From JBHIYN01 sp041984235 (GTDB lineage Bacteria > Pseudomonadota > Gammaproteobacteria > Ga0077536), in NCBI GenBank assembly GCA_041984235.1, contig JBHIYN010000005.1:267330-331329 (forward strand): a DNA stretch of 64,000 nt, in the 5' to 3' direction. This document shows, piece after piece, positions 36,805 to 44,876 of this stretch (the first letter of the stretch is position 1; every line of letters starts with the position of its first letter). The notes beneath the pieces were generated by a model. It saw nothing but the letters and a program-made list of their open reading frames with translations, made no database searches and was not told the origin of the DNA. The position numbers and the translations under genes are program-made.

Positions 36805-38472
36805 GTGGAAAAAATCTGGCTCAAGTCCTATCCGGACACGGTTCCGCATACCGTCGACCCGTCGCAGCACGCCTCGCTGGTCGCCCTGGTCGACCTCGCC
36901 TGCCGCGAGTTCGCGGAACGCCCGGCGTTCGCCAACTTCGGCGTGAGCATGAGCTTCGCCGAGCTCGATCGCGCCGCGGAGGGGTTCGCTGCCTACCTGC
37001 AGAGCTTCGCCGGGGTCGAACCCGGTGCGCGCGTGGCACTGATGATGCCGAACATGCTCGCCTATCCGGTGGCCCTGATCGGCGTCCTGCGCGCCGGCGG
37101 TGTCGTCGTCAACACCAACCCCCAGTACACCGCCCGCGAGCTCGCCACCCAGCTCGCCGATTCCGGTGCGCACGTACTGGTCGTGTTCGAGAACGCGCTC
37201 GACACCGTCGCCGGGATCATCGAGGACTTCCCCGACCTGCGCATCGTGGTAACCCGCATCGGCGACTTCATGCCCTGGGCGAAGGGCATGCTCATCAACC
37301 GCATGGCGCGGCGCCGGGCAGAGCGCAAGGTACCGGCGCTGCCGGCCAGCGTGCCGATGATCGAAGCGGTCGAGCGCGGACTTGCCGCACGGCTGACACG
37401 GCCCGCGCTCGGCGGCGACGACCTCGCCTTCCTCCAGTACACCGGTGGCACCACTGGCCGCGCCAAGGGTGCGATGCTCACACACCGGAACATCGTCGCC
37501 AACATCCTGCAGGTGAATGCCTGGTTCGGACCGCACACCGCTCGCGGCGAGGAGATCATCATCACGGCGCTGCCGCTCTACCATATCTATGCGTTGACGG
37601 CGAACTGCTTCGCCTTCCTCAGCCAGGGCGGACTCAATTACCTGATCACCGATCCGCGCAATCTCAAGACATTCATCAAGGAGATGAAGCGGGTACGCTT
37701 CACCAGCATCACCGGGGTCAACACGCTGTTCAATGCCCTGCTGCAGCATCCCGACTTCGCTGGCATCGACTTCTCCGCGCTGAAGTTCTCCAGCGGCGGC
37801 GGCATGGCAGTGCAGCGGGCGGTGGCCGAGCAGTGGCAGGCGCTGACCGGCAACGTGCTCGCCGAAGGTTACGGCCTGACCGAGTCCTCGCCGGTGGTGA
37901 CGGTCAACCGCTTCGACGTCGACACCTTCACCGGCTGCATCGGCCTGCCGGTGCCGTCGACCGAGATCCGCCTGCTCGACGAACACGGCCGTCCCCTGGG
38001 CATCGACGAGCCGGGTGAGCTGTGCGTGCGCGGCCCGCAGGTCATGCAGGGCTACTGGAACAACGCCGAGGAAACCGCGCGCGTGCTCGATGACGAGGGC
38101 TGGCTGCGCACCGGGGATATCGCGGTGATGCGCGACGACGGCTACCTGCGCATCGTCGATCGCAAGAAGGATCTGATCATCGTCTCCGGCTTCAACGTCT
38201 ATCCCAACGAGATCGAGGACGTCGCCGTTGCGCATCCGGGTGTCAGCGAGGCCGCGGCGATCGGCGTGGACGACGAGAAATCGGGTGAAGCGGTGCGGCT
38301 GGTGGTGGTGCGCGCGGACGACGACCTCACCCGCGACGACCTCCTCACCTGGTGCCGCGAGCGCCTGACGGGTTACAAGGTGCCGCGCTCGGTGGTCTTC
38401 GTCGACGCCCTGCCGAAATCGACCATCGGCAAGATCCTGCGCCGGGAAGTCAGGGAACGCTACGGCGACTGA
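36805..38472 (+). CDS. fadD: Long-chain fatty acid-CoA ligase
   Basis: A 555-residue adenylating enzyme of the FadD type. The AMP-binding motif is YTGGTTGRAKGAMLTH; other motifs are LPLYHIYALT, EGYGLTESSPVV, DEGWLRTGDIAVMRDDGYL and the C-terminal Lys region PKSTIGKILRREVR. It activates fatty acids to acyl-CoA for beta-oxidation. The start is GTG 36805 (MEKIWLKSYP), which matches the family N-terminus. Its 3' end overlaps the convergent methyltransferase gene by 13 bases. Confidence 0.92.
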   Translation: MEKIWLKSYPDTVPHTVDPSQHASLVALVDLACREFAERPAFANFGVSMSFAELDRAAEGFAAYLQSFAGVEPGARVALMMPNMLAYPVALIGVLRAGGVVVNTNPQYTARELATQLADSGAHVLVVFENALDTVAGIIEDFPDLRIVVTRIGDFMPWAKGMLINRMARRRAERKVPALPASVPMIEAVERGLAARLTRPALGGDDLAFLQYTGGTTGRAKGAMLTHRNIVANILQVNAWFGPHTARGEEIIITALPLYHIYALTANCFAFLSQGGLNYLITDPRNLKTFIKEMKRVRFTSITGVNTLFNALLQHPDFAGIDFSALKFSSGGGMAVQRAVAEQWQALTGNVLAEGYGLTESSPVVTVNRFDVDTFTGCIGLPVPSTEIRLLDEHGRPLGIDEPGELCVRGPQVMQGYWNNAEETARVLDDEGWLRTGDIAVMRDDGYLRIVDRKKDLIIVSGFNVYPNEIEDVAVAHPGVSEAAAIGVDDEKSGEAVRLVVVRADDDLTRDDLLTWCRERLTGYKVPRSVVFVDALPKSTIGKILRREVRERYGD

Positions 38473-39227
38473 GACCGGCGCGGTCGCGGCCAGCGCTCGG
38501 CACGGACGACGAAATGCTCGCTGAGCGGCGTGTAAGGCTCGCCGCGAAAGCCGCCTTCCAGCGCGACCATGACTAGGCGTGCCCGCGCGAGCAGTTGCGG
38601 CAGGGTCTCGACCGTCAGCCAGCGCTGGCGGATGGTCGCGCTGACCGGCGCGCCGCCGTCGTCGGGGACGTGCTCGTAGCTGGCATCGATGCGACAGCGC
38701 GCAGGCCACAGGCGGGAACGCTCGTAGACCGTCCAGTGGCGCCCGTCGGCATCGATGGCGGCAATCTCCTCGGGCTCGGTCTCGTAGGGTCCCTCGAGGT
38801 CGAAGTCGCCGAGCGCGGCGACGTAGCCGTCGAACACGATCTGTCCGCCGGGCGCGAGATGGCGGCGCGCGCAGTCGAGGCAGGCGACGACCTGGTCGTC
38901 GCTGAGCAGGCAGTAGAGCGTGTTGTAGGGGATGATGACGCGGTGGAAGCGCCGCCGCAGCGCGAAGCGCGTCATGTCGGCGCACACCGAGACCAGCCCG
39001 GCACGACTGGCGGCGGCAGCGGCCGACGGGCTAATCTCGACGCCGACGACATCGAAGCCGGCCGCCGCCAGCGCCAGGCCGACGCGGCCGGACCCGCTGC
39101 CGAGCTCGAGAACCGTGCGCGCACCGGCGCAGGCCGCACGGTAAAACTCGACGTCACCCGGGTTGCCGTCGTGAAGTGCGGCATAGAGTGCGGCCGGGTA
39201 GTCGCCTTCGACCGAATTCCCGCTCAC
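38460..39227 (-). CDS. Class I SAM-dependent methyltransferase
   Basis: A 255-residue protein with motif I VLELGSGSGRVGLALA, the acidic loop VVGVEIS, and post-motif region RVIIPYNTLYCLLSDD. The second half has beta-rich segments (GRHWTVYERSRLW, SATIRQRWLTVE) typical of small-molecule methyltransferases with a C-terminal lid. The substrate is unknown. The start is GTG 39227. Confidence 0.82.
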   Translation of the reverse strand: MSGNSVEGDYPAALYAALHDGNPGDVEFYRAACAGARTVLELGSGSGRVGLALAAAGFDVVGVEISPSAAAAASRAGLVSVCADMTRFALRRRFHRVIIPYNTLYCLLSDDQVVACLDCARRHLAPGGQIVFDGYVAALGDFDLEGPYETEPEEIAAIDADGRHWTVYERSRLWPARCRIDASYEHVPDDGGAPVSATIRQRWLTVETLPQLLARARLVMVALEGGFRGEPYTPLSEHFVVRAERWPRPRRSQSP

Positions 39228-39310
39228 GGCAACTGAGAGCGAATTCGCGCATGTCGGAGTCGCAATCCGTCTATACTTGCGCCGCCAGTCACGTCTAGGA
39301 GCTAACTCGA

Positions 39311-39604
39311 ATGAACAACAATCTCACCCGTTTCGCCACCGCGTTCGCGCTCGCCTTTTCCTTCGCGCTGCCCGCAGTCGCCGAGGAAGGCGTCGACCGT
39401 GCTGTCGAAGGCGCCAAGGACACGGTGACCTCGCCGGGCAAGATCGTCGAGGGTATCGATGAGGAGACCAAGGAGCACGGTGCCGTCGGTGTCGTTACCG
39501 GCAGCATCAAGGGTGGCGCCAATGCCGCCGGCAAGGCGGTCAAGGGCGCCGCGGACATCGGCGTCGGCGTGATCGAGGCGGTCACCGAGCCGCTGCGCGA
39601 CTGA
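39311..39604 (+). CDS. Small secreted protein, Gly/Ala/Lys/Glu-rich
   Basis: 97 residues with a signal peptide (FATAFALAFSFALPAVAEE). The mature 73 residues are a repetitive mix of SPGKIVEGIDEETKEHG and VVTGSIKGGANAAGKAV, with no Cys. It probably forms amphipathic helices in the periplasm. A TATACT -10-like hexamer lies at 39272-39277, and AGGAG precedes the ATG. The function is unknown. Confidence 0.65.
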   Translation: MNNNLTRFATAFALAFSFALPAVAEEGVDRAVEGAKDTVTSPGKIVEGIDEETKEHGAVGVVTGSIKGGANAAGKAVKGAADIGVGVIEAVTEPLRD

Positions 39605-39641
39605 CGCGCTGCACCGCCCGCCGCACCCGCGGCGGGCGGTG

Positions 39642-40520
39642 TCATCGACCGAGCAGCTCGGCGGCCAGCACGTCGAGCTCACCGCGCATGCCGTCGGCGT
39701 CGCGCGCGGTCAGCCACACCACCACCTGCTCGACCCCGACCTCCGCAAACGCCTCGACCTCGTCGCGCCGCCGCCACTGGCCCTCGCCGCCGAGCACGGT
39801 GATGCGGAAACGGCGATCCGCGCAGCCCTCGGCCGCGGCAACCTCCTCGAGCTGGCGCATGCCGTCGACGACCTGCGCGACCGAGCGCACCACCGGCAGC
39901 CAGCCGTCGCCCCAGCGCACGATGCGCCGGAAGACACGCTCCGACCACGCCTCGCCGAACATGATGCTGGGCAGGTAGATGGGCGGATGCGGGCGCTGCA
40001 GCGGTTTTGGATAGCAGCGCAGCGGCGCGAAATCGTAGTACTTGCCGTGGAACTCCGATTCCTGGTCGACCCAGCACGACTTCATCGCCGCGATGGCCTC
40101 GCGCACCTGGCTCCAGCGATGCGGAAAATCGCCGCCGAACAACTCGCACTCCTCCTTGTTCCAGCCGGCACCGATGCCGAAGTGGAAGCGTCCGCCGCTG
40201 AAGGCGTCGAGCGAGGCGATCTCCTTGGCCAGGTGCAGCGGGTGACGCTCCGGCACCAGCAATACCGCGGTACCGATCTCCAGCGTGGTGGTCGCGGTCG
40301 CCGCGCGCATCAGCGCAATCAGCGGATCCGGCATCTGCCACAGGTAATCCGGATCCGGTCCGCCGCCCGGGTTGCCCGGGTAGGGCGTGGAGTAGCTCAC
40401 CGGCAGCACGACGTGATCGGGAACCCAGTACGAGGCGAAGCCGAGTCCCTCGGCGTGCGCCGCGACGACGGCGGGATCGGCAGCGGCATCCGGCAGGATG
40501 GAGAACACACCAACTTTCAT
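39642..40520 (-). CDS. LLM-class (TIGR03619-type) flavin/F420-dependent oxidoreductase
   Basis: A 292-residue luciferase-like monooxygenase fold. It begins MKVGVFSILPDAAADPAVVA, with HAEGLGFASYWVPDHV, TLEIGTAVLLVPERHPLHLAKEIASLD, GRFHFGIGAGWNKEEC and RWGDGWLP. This matches the TIGR03619 group, often annotated as F420-dependent; FMN use is also possible. The substrate is unknown. A second LLM protein is at 59543. Confidence 0.85.
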   Translation of the reverse strand: MKVGVFSILPDAAADPAVVAAHAEGLGFASYWVPDHVVLPVSYSTPYPGNPGGGPDPDYLWQMPDPLIALMRAATATTTLEIGTAVLLVPERHPLHLAKEIASLDAFSGGRFHFGIGAGWNKEECELFGGDFPHRWSQVREAIAAMKSCWVDQESEFHGKYYDFAPLRCYPKPLQRPHPPIYLPSIMFGEAWSERVFRRIVRWGDGWLPVVRSVAQVVDGMRQLEEVAAAEGCADRRFRITVLGGEGQWRRRDEVEAFAEVGVEQVVVWLTARDADGMRGELDVLAAELLGR

Positions 40521-40560
40521 CGCACGACCTCCCCGTAGTGCGTTGCGGCGGGCGCGCCGG

Positions 40561-41955
40561 CTACAGCGGCGCCCAGGTCACGATCACCCCGGTATAGGCG
40601 GTGACCCACAGAAACGGTATCACCAGGTAGCCCATCACGTCGCGCGCCTGGATGCGCACGCCGACGCCCATCACCGGCAGGATGGCAAGCAGGAAGAACG
40701 GTTGCAGCAGGTTGCTCGAGGTCTCGCCGTAAGCGACCGCCATCGCCGCGCGCGCGATGAACTCCTCCGCCTGCGCCGCCGGCAGCCCGGCGGCCAGCGC
40801 CTTCGCGCTCTCGGTAATCGAGGGTCCCAGCACCGCCCACTCGCCGCCGGCCGAGGGGATGGCCATGTTGACCAGCGCGCCGGAGAGCTGGGCGACGAAG
40901 GGAAACGTCGCCAGGGTCGCACTGCCCGCGAGCCAGGCGGCGGCCGCCTGCGCCAGCCCCGTGTACATCATGATGCCCATGATGCCGGCATAGAACGGGT
41001 ACTGGAAAATGATCCCGGAGACGTTGGCGCAGGCACGTTTCATGGCGATGACGTAGCGCATCGGCGTCACGTGCAGCAGCAGGCCGACGTTGACGAAGAC
41101 GAAGATCATGACGTTCAGGTTGAGATCGAAACCGCGCTCGGCGAACCATGCCGCCAGGTACCACAGCCCGGCGCCGGCAATCAGCCAAACCAGCACGCGG
41201 CTGCGGTTGAGCCGGTCGGAGAGCGCGCGGCCGTCGAGCTCCAGCCGGCGCGCCTCTTCGGCGATGCCGATGGTGTGGGTGGCATCGGCTTCGCGCAGGT
41301 CGTCGATGGTCGGCGGGTTCGGATCGCGCGGGCGCAGCAGGTAGAACAGGGCCGGCACCGTGAGGAAGAAGGCCGCGATCTGGAGCAGGTTCATGGTGCT
41401 GCCGAGGGTCAGCGATACCGGTACGGTGGCATCGAGAATGCCGGCCTCGATGAGAAAGTTGTTCTCGGTGTTCAGCACCAGCGGGATCGAGCTCGACAGG
41501 CCGCACACCCACACGATACCGGCGCCGTAGGCGCACGCGGTGAGGTAGGCATAGTCGACCCCGCGCACGCGGCTCGCCAGCTCGCGCGCGAGCACCGCCG
41601 TCAGTACCGCCCAGCCCCAGCTCACCAGGCCGAACAGGCCGCCGACTACGCCGACGATGAAGTAGACGCTGCCGGGACCGCGCGCGAAGCGCGCGACGCG
41701 ATCGATGAGCCGGCCGATCGCCGGCGATAGTGCGATGGCGAAGCCGGTCGTCAGCAGCAGCACCACCTGCATGCCGAATTCCAGCAGCAGCCAGAAGCCC
41801 TGGTACCAGGCATCGACGATGGCCTTCGGCGAGGCCGGTGTGAACACCCCGGCCAGCAGTGCCACCAGCACGGTCAGAAGCAGGGCGAAGACGAACGAGT
41901 CGGGGATGAAGCGACGCAGGTAGCGTGCGAGCACGGCGCCCAGTTGTTGCAGCAC
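40561..41955 (-). CDS. Short-chain fatty acid transporter (AtoE family)
   Basis: A 464-residue membrane protein with about 11 helices and family segments RRFIPDSFVFALLLT, FGLVSWGWAVLTAVLARELA, SGALVNMAIPSAGGEWAVLGP and AVAYGETSSNLLQPFF. AtoE proteins import acetoacetate or other short-chain acids. The likely start is GTG 41955 (VLQQLGAVLARYLRRF). fadD and a CoA-ester pathway are nearby but not in an operon with it. Confidence 0.88.
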   Translation of the reverse strand: MLQQLGAVLARYLRRFIPDSFVFALLLTVLVALLAGVFTPASPKAIVDAWYQGFWLLLEFGMQVVLLLTTGFAIALSPAIGRLIDRVARFARGPGSVYFIVGVVGGLFGLVSWGWAVLTAVLARELASRVRGVDYAYLTACAYGAGIVWVCGLSSSIPLVLNTENNFLIEAGILDATVPVSLTLGSTMNLLQIAAFFLTVPALFYLLRPRDPNPPTIDDLREADATHTIGIAEEARRLELDGRALSDRLNRSRVLVWLIAGAGLWYLAAWFAERGFDLNLNVMIFVFVNVGLLLHVTPMRYVIAMKRACANVSGIIFQYPFYAGIMGIMMYTGLAQAAAAWLAGSATLATFPFVAQLSGALVNMAIPSAGGEWAVLGPSITESAKALAAGLPAAQAEEFIARAAMAVAYGETSSNLLQPFFLLAILPVMGVGVRIQARDVMGYLVIPFLWVTAYTGVIVTWAPL

Positions 41956-41993
41956 GATGAGGGGTTCCCGCGGTCCGTGGGGCAGCGGACAGT

Positions 41994-42860
41994 CTAGTCC
42001 GAATCCCCTCCCGGCAGCAGCCAGTCGCGGGCGCTCACCGGCTCTCCGGCGCCGAGTGCCGTGAAATCGAACAGGTTTGTATCCGCCAGGTGCGACGGCA
42101 CGACCGCCTGCAGGCTGCGAAACACGTTCTCCACGCGCCCCGGCTGCTCGCGCTCCCACTGCGCCAGCATGGCCTTGATCTTGACCCGCTGGAGCTGATC
42201 CTGGCTGCCGCAGAGATTGCACGGAATGATGGGATAGTCCTGTGCCGCGGCGTAGCGCTCGATGTCCGCCTCGCGGCAGTAGGCGAGCGGCCGGATGACG
42301 ACGTGGCGGCCGTCGTCACTCACCAGCTTGGGCGGCATCGCCTTCATCTTCGAGCCGAAGAACATGTTGAGGAACAGCGTTTCGACGATGTCGTCACGGT
42401 GATGGCCGAGCGCGATGCGGGTCATGCCATGCTCTTCGGCGAAGCGGTAGAGGATGCCGCGGCGCAGGCGCGAGCACAGGCCGCACAGGGTGTTGCCCTC
42501 GGGGATCACGCGCTTGACCACCGAGTAGGTGTCCTGCTCGATGATGTGCCAGGGGATACCGAGCGCGCGCAGGTAATCGGCCATGACGTCGGGCGGATAG
42601 CCTGGCTGCTTCTGGTCGAGATGCACGGCCACGATCTCGAAATCGACCGGCGCGCGCTCGCGCAGGCGCAGCAGCAGGTCGAGCAGGGTGTAGGAATCCT
42701 TGCCGCCGGAGAGGCACACCATGACGCGGTCGCCGGCGCCGATCATGCCGAAATCGCCGATCGCGCGCCCGGCCTGGCGGCGCAGGCGCTGCTGCAGCTT
42801 GCCGCGCTCGTGACGCGCCTTGCGCGGATCACGAAACACGACGGGAGAGGGCGCACTCAC
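41994..42860 (-). CDS. ttcA: tRNA 2-thiocytidine biosynthesis protein
   Basis: A 288-residue TtcA. The PP-loop is SGGKDS at 51-56. Two Cys pairs, CGLC (126-129) and CNLC (214-217), supply the ligands for the [4Fe-4S] cluster and sulfur transfer. LGHHRDDIVETLFLNMFFG is also diagnostic. It thiolates C32 of certain tRNAs. The start is GTG 42860. It lies after the polyamine operon on the same strand, with a terminator between. Confidence 0.95.
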   Translation of the reverse strand: MSAPSPVVFRDPRKARHERGKLQQRLRRQAGRAIGDFGMIGAGDRVMVCLSGGKDSYTLLDLLLRLRERAPVDFEIVAVHLDQKQPGYPPDVMADYLRALGIPWHIIEQDTYSVVKRVIPEGNTLCGLCSRLRRGILYRFAEEHGMTRIALGHHRDDIVETLFLNMFFGSKMKAMPPKLVSDDGRHVVIRPLAYCREADIERYAAAQDYPIIPCNLCGSQDQLQRVKIKAMLAQWEREQPGRVENVFRSLQAVVPSHLADTNLFDFTALGAGEPVSARDWLLPGGDSD

Positions 42861-42922
42861 GGGCGGGAGACTCCGGATGGCGGACAGGAGACCGGCATTC
42901 TAGGTCCGCCGCCGAAATTATT

Positions 42923-42956
42923 CATGACGGGGCCGGCTTACCCCCGCCCCGTCATG
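42923..42956 (-). terminator. Terminator-like hairpin after speD
   Basis: Perfect 10-bp arms CATGACGGGG (42923-42932) and CCCCGTCATG (42947-42956) with a 14-base loop. It lies four bases past the speD stop. On the minus strand it is followed by GAATAATTTC, a weak T-run. Confidence 0.6.
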
Positions 42957-42959
42957 TTC

Positions 42960-43373
42960 TCAAGCGACGCTCTGTATGACGCGGCTCGGCACGGTGCCGC
43001 GCTTGAACAGCTGGCTCTCGACGTGGCCGGGACGAAACGCGCGTTCCAGCACCGGCAGGGTCAGGTTCGGGTCGCAGTCGCCGCACATGAACACGTCGAT
43101 CGCGGCATAGCCACGCTCCGGCCAGGTATGAATCGAGATGTGGCTCTCGGCGAGGATGGTCACGCCACTCACGCCCTGGCCTTCGCCGAACGGATGGTAG
43201 TAGGAATGCAGCACGGTCGCCGCCGCGGCACGCGCGGCCTCTTCCAGGGTGCGCTCGATGAGCTCGGCATCGCTCAGGCCGTGCGCTTCCCACAGTTCGA
43301 CCAGCAGGTGATCGCCGGCATAGGCATTGCCGCCCGCGTCGGCCTTGAAATGATCGGGCTGCTGTTGCGTCAT
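42960..43373 (-). CDS. speD: S-adenosylmethionine decarboxylase proenzyme
   Basis: A 137-residue class 1 AdoMetDC. The self-cleavage site is AESHISIHTWPE with Glu76-Ser77; the Ser becomes the pyruvoyl group. His78 and the catalytic Cys in FMCGDC are present, as is GVSGVTILAE. It makes decarboxylated AdoMet for spermidine synthase. The ATG at 43373 overlaps the speE stop by four bases. It is the last of three polyamine genes. Confidence 0.93.
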   Translation of the reverse strand: MTQQQPDHFKADAGGNAYAGDHLLVELWEAHGLSDAELIERTLEEAARAAAATVLHSYYHPFGEGQGVSGVTILAESHISIHTWPERGYAAIDVFMCGDCDPNLTLPVLERAFRPGHVESQLFKRGTVPSRVIQSVA

Positions 43374-44236
43374 TGTTTGTTCCCCTCGACGGCTGCGGCG
43401 ATCCACGGCGGCAGCACGAAGCTGGCCGCATGGACCTCCGGCGAGTAGTGGCGGGTCGTGCCGCGCAAGGCGCCGAAGCGCTCGCGCAGCGTGGCGACGT
43501 CCGGCGTCAGCACCGCGGCTTCGCGCCCGGCAATGCCGAAAGTCATCTCGCCGCCGTAGTACATCGGTACCGCGGCGATGTAGGCGCCGGCATGCAGACC
43601 GAGACCACGCAGCGCGGCAACCGTGCGTGCGGCTTCGTCGCGCTGGAAGAAGACCACGCCGTCCTGTGCACTGAGCGCCCCCACCGGTGACAGCGAGTCG
43701 CGGCACAGGCGGTAGAACTCGTCGGAGTACAGGGCCTCCGCGGCACCCACCGGATCGGTGGAATCGACCAGGATGGCGTCGTATTCGCCGGTATGCTCCT
43801 TGAGATACGCGAACGCGTCCTCGACCACCACGCTGACACGCGGATCGTCGAAGCAGCGGCCGCCATCGTTCAGGAACGGCAGGTGCTCGCGCGCACTGTC
43901 GATCACCTCGCGGTCGATCTCGACCAGGTCGACGTGCTCGACCGGGTGACGCAGCACCTCGCGCAGGGTACCGCCGTCACCGCCACCGACGATCATCACC
44001 TTGCGCGGCGCCTCGACCGACATCAGCGGCACGTGGGTGAGCATCTCGTGGTAGATGAACTCGTCCGCCTCGGTGGTCTGGATGATGCCGTCCAGGACCA
44101 GCACGCGGCCGAGGCCGCGTGCCCGGTAGATGGTGATCGACTGGTACTCGGTCTTCGTCTCGAACAGGATTTCGTCGTAATGGAAACCCTGGAAAGCCTG
44201 TCCGTTGTACAGGCTTTCTACGAACTGCCCGGCCAC
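43370..44236 (-). CDS. speE: Spermidine synthase
   Basis: A 288-residue aminopropyltransferase. Substrate- and cofactor-binding motifs are LVLDGIIQTTEADEFIYHEM, VMIVGGGDGGTLREVL, VDLVEID, VDSTDPVG and MYYGGEMTFGIAG. It transfers aminopropyl from decarboxylated AdoMet to putrescine. The start is GTG 44236, two bases after the stop of the upstream speD paralog. The stop overlaps the speD start. Confidence 0.95.
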   Translation of the reverse strand: MAGQFVESLYNGQAFQGFHYDEILFETKTEYQSITIYRARGLGRVLVLDGIIQTTEADEFIYHEMLTHVPLMSVEAPRKVMIVGGGDGGTLREVLRHPVEHVDLVEIDREVIDSAREHLPFLNDGGRCFDDPRVSVVVEDAFAYLKEHTGEYDAILVDSTDPVGAAEALYSDEFYRLCRDSLSPVGALSAQDGVVFFQRDEAARTVAALRGLGLHAGAYIAAVPMYYGGEMTFGIAGREAAVLTPDVATLRERFGALRGTTRHYSPEVHAASFVLPPWIAAAVEGNKQ

Positions 44237-44238
44237 CC

Positions 44239-44637
44239 TCAGCTCGCCTTGAGCAGGGATGCCCGGAACGCGCCGCGCTCGATGACGTGCTGTTCGACGG
44301 TCTCCGGCGCGAAGTACTTCGCGCAGCAGGCCACCGCGTCCTCGTTACTGAACGACTTGCACGAGAAGATGTCGATGTAGACCTGGCCCAGGTTCTCCGC
44401 GAAGTGCGCGCAGATGTTGGACGTCTCGATGAGCTGCAGCAGGGTGAAGCCGGCCGCATCGTAGGAATGCGTGGCAAAGTGTTCGAGCTGCGGCTCGCCG
44501 TAGGCTTTCATCTTGATGGTGTCGACGAGATCCTTGACCCACGCGCGCAGGTTGTCGGCATCGACGAGACGTTCGCGCGGGCAGCCCGCGAGATCGAGTA
44601 TGAGGTGTTGCCCCCAGACAGGTTGATGATTGGACAT
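44239..44637 (-). CDS. Divergent SpeD paralog (pyruvoyl-type decarboxylase proenzyme)
   Basis: 132 residues with the SpeD fold: WGQHLILDLAGC at the start, TLLQLIETSNICAHFAE at the cleavage region, and YIDIFSC with the conserved catalytic Cys93. Compared with canonical SpeD, the E-S-H cleavage site reads E-T-S-N (71-74): one residue is inserted and the His is Asn. The protein is therefore probably self-cleaving but may act on a different amino acid substrate. Some SpeD homologs have been reported to be ornithine or arginine decarboxylases. It is first in the operon with speE and speD. The ATG at 44637 is preferred; an in-frame ATG at 44742 would add 35 residues. Confidence 0.78.
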   Translation of the reverse strand: MSNHQPVWGQHLILDLAGCPRERLVDADNLRAWVKDLVDTIKMKAYGEPQLEHFATHSYDAAGFTLLQLIETSNICAHFAENLGQVYIDIFSCKSFSNEDAVACCAKYFAPETVEQHVIERGAFRASLLKAS

Positions 44638-44836
44638 CGGTTTTAACCCCCATCCAGCAAGGTCTTGCGTTTCGCAGCGTTCCGCGTGGCGGAGCCCTGC
44701 GCCCAGTCGGCCCGGATTGACTCCGAACCTGGCCGAGGTCATGAAACGGCTTGGTGCACCTCCTTACAGTACTTTTCGGGCCGCCAGTCACACACGGAGA
44801 CGGCGCAATGTATAGATCCGCGAAAAATTTGCAAGC
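44638..44836 (-). promoter_or_regulatory. Long leader of the polyamine operon
   Basis: About 200 bases before the SpeD paralog. A TATACA -10-like hexamer lies at about 44809-44814 (minus strand) in an AT-rich patch. Further along there is a strong Shine-Dalgarno-like AAGGAGGT at about 44758-44765, and an in-frame ATG at 44742. The SD is too far (about 16 bases) for that ATG. A leader peptide or RNA switch is possible; I recognise no known riboswitch. Confidence 0.4.
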
Positions 44837-44876
44837 GAAAACTGCACCGCTTCTGAGCCCGCTCAGCAGCGGTGCA
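44837..44876 (-). terminator. Intrinsic terminator overlapping the end of the N-formylglutamate hydrolase gene
   Basis: Arms TGCACCGCT (44843-44851) and AGCGGTGCA (44868-44876), with an inner CTGAG/CTCAG stem and a four-base loop. On the minus strand it is followed by GTTTTC. The stop codon of the hydrolase gene (44863-44865) lies inside the hairpin. Confidence 0.8.

Noticed and set aside
40498..41730. 410-codon frame opposite the AtoE-type transporter
   Set aside because: Hydrophilic, His/Arg/Gln-rich antisense product; the minus strand has a complete membrane transporter.
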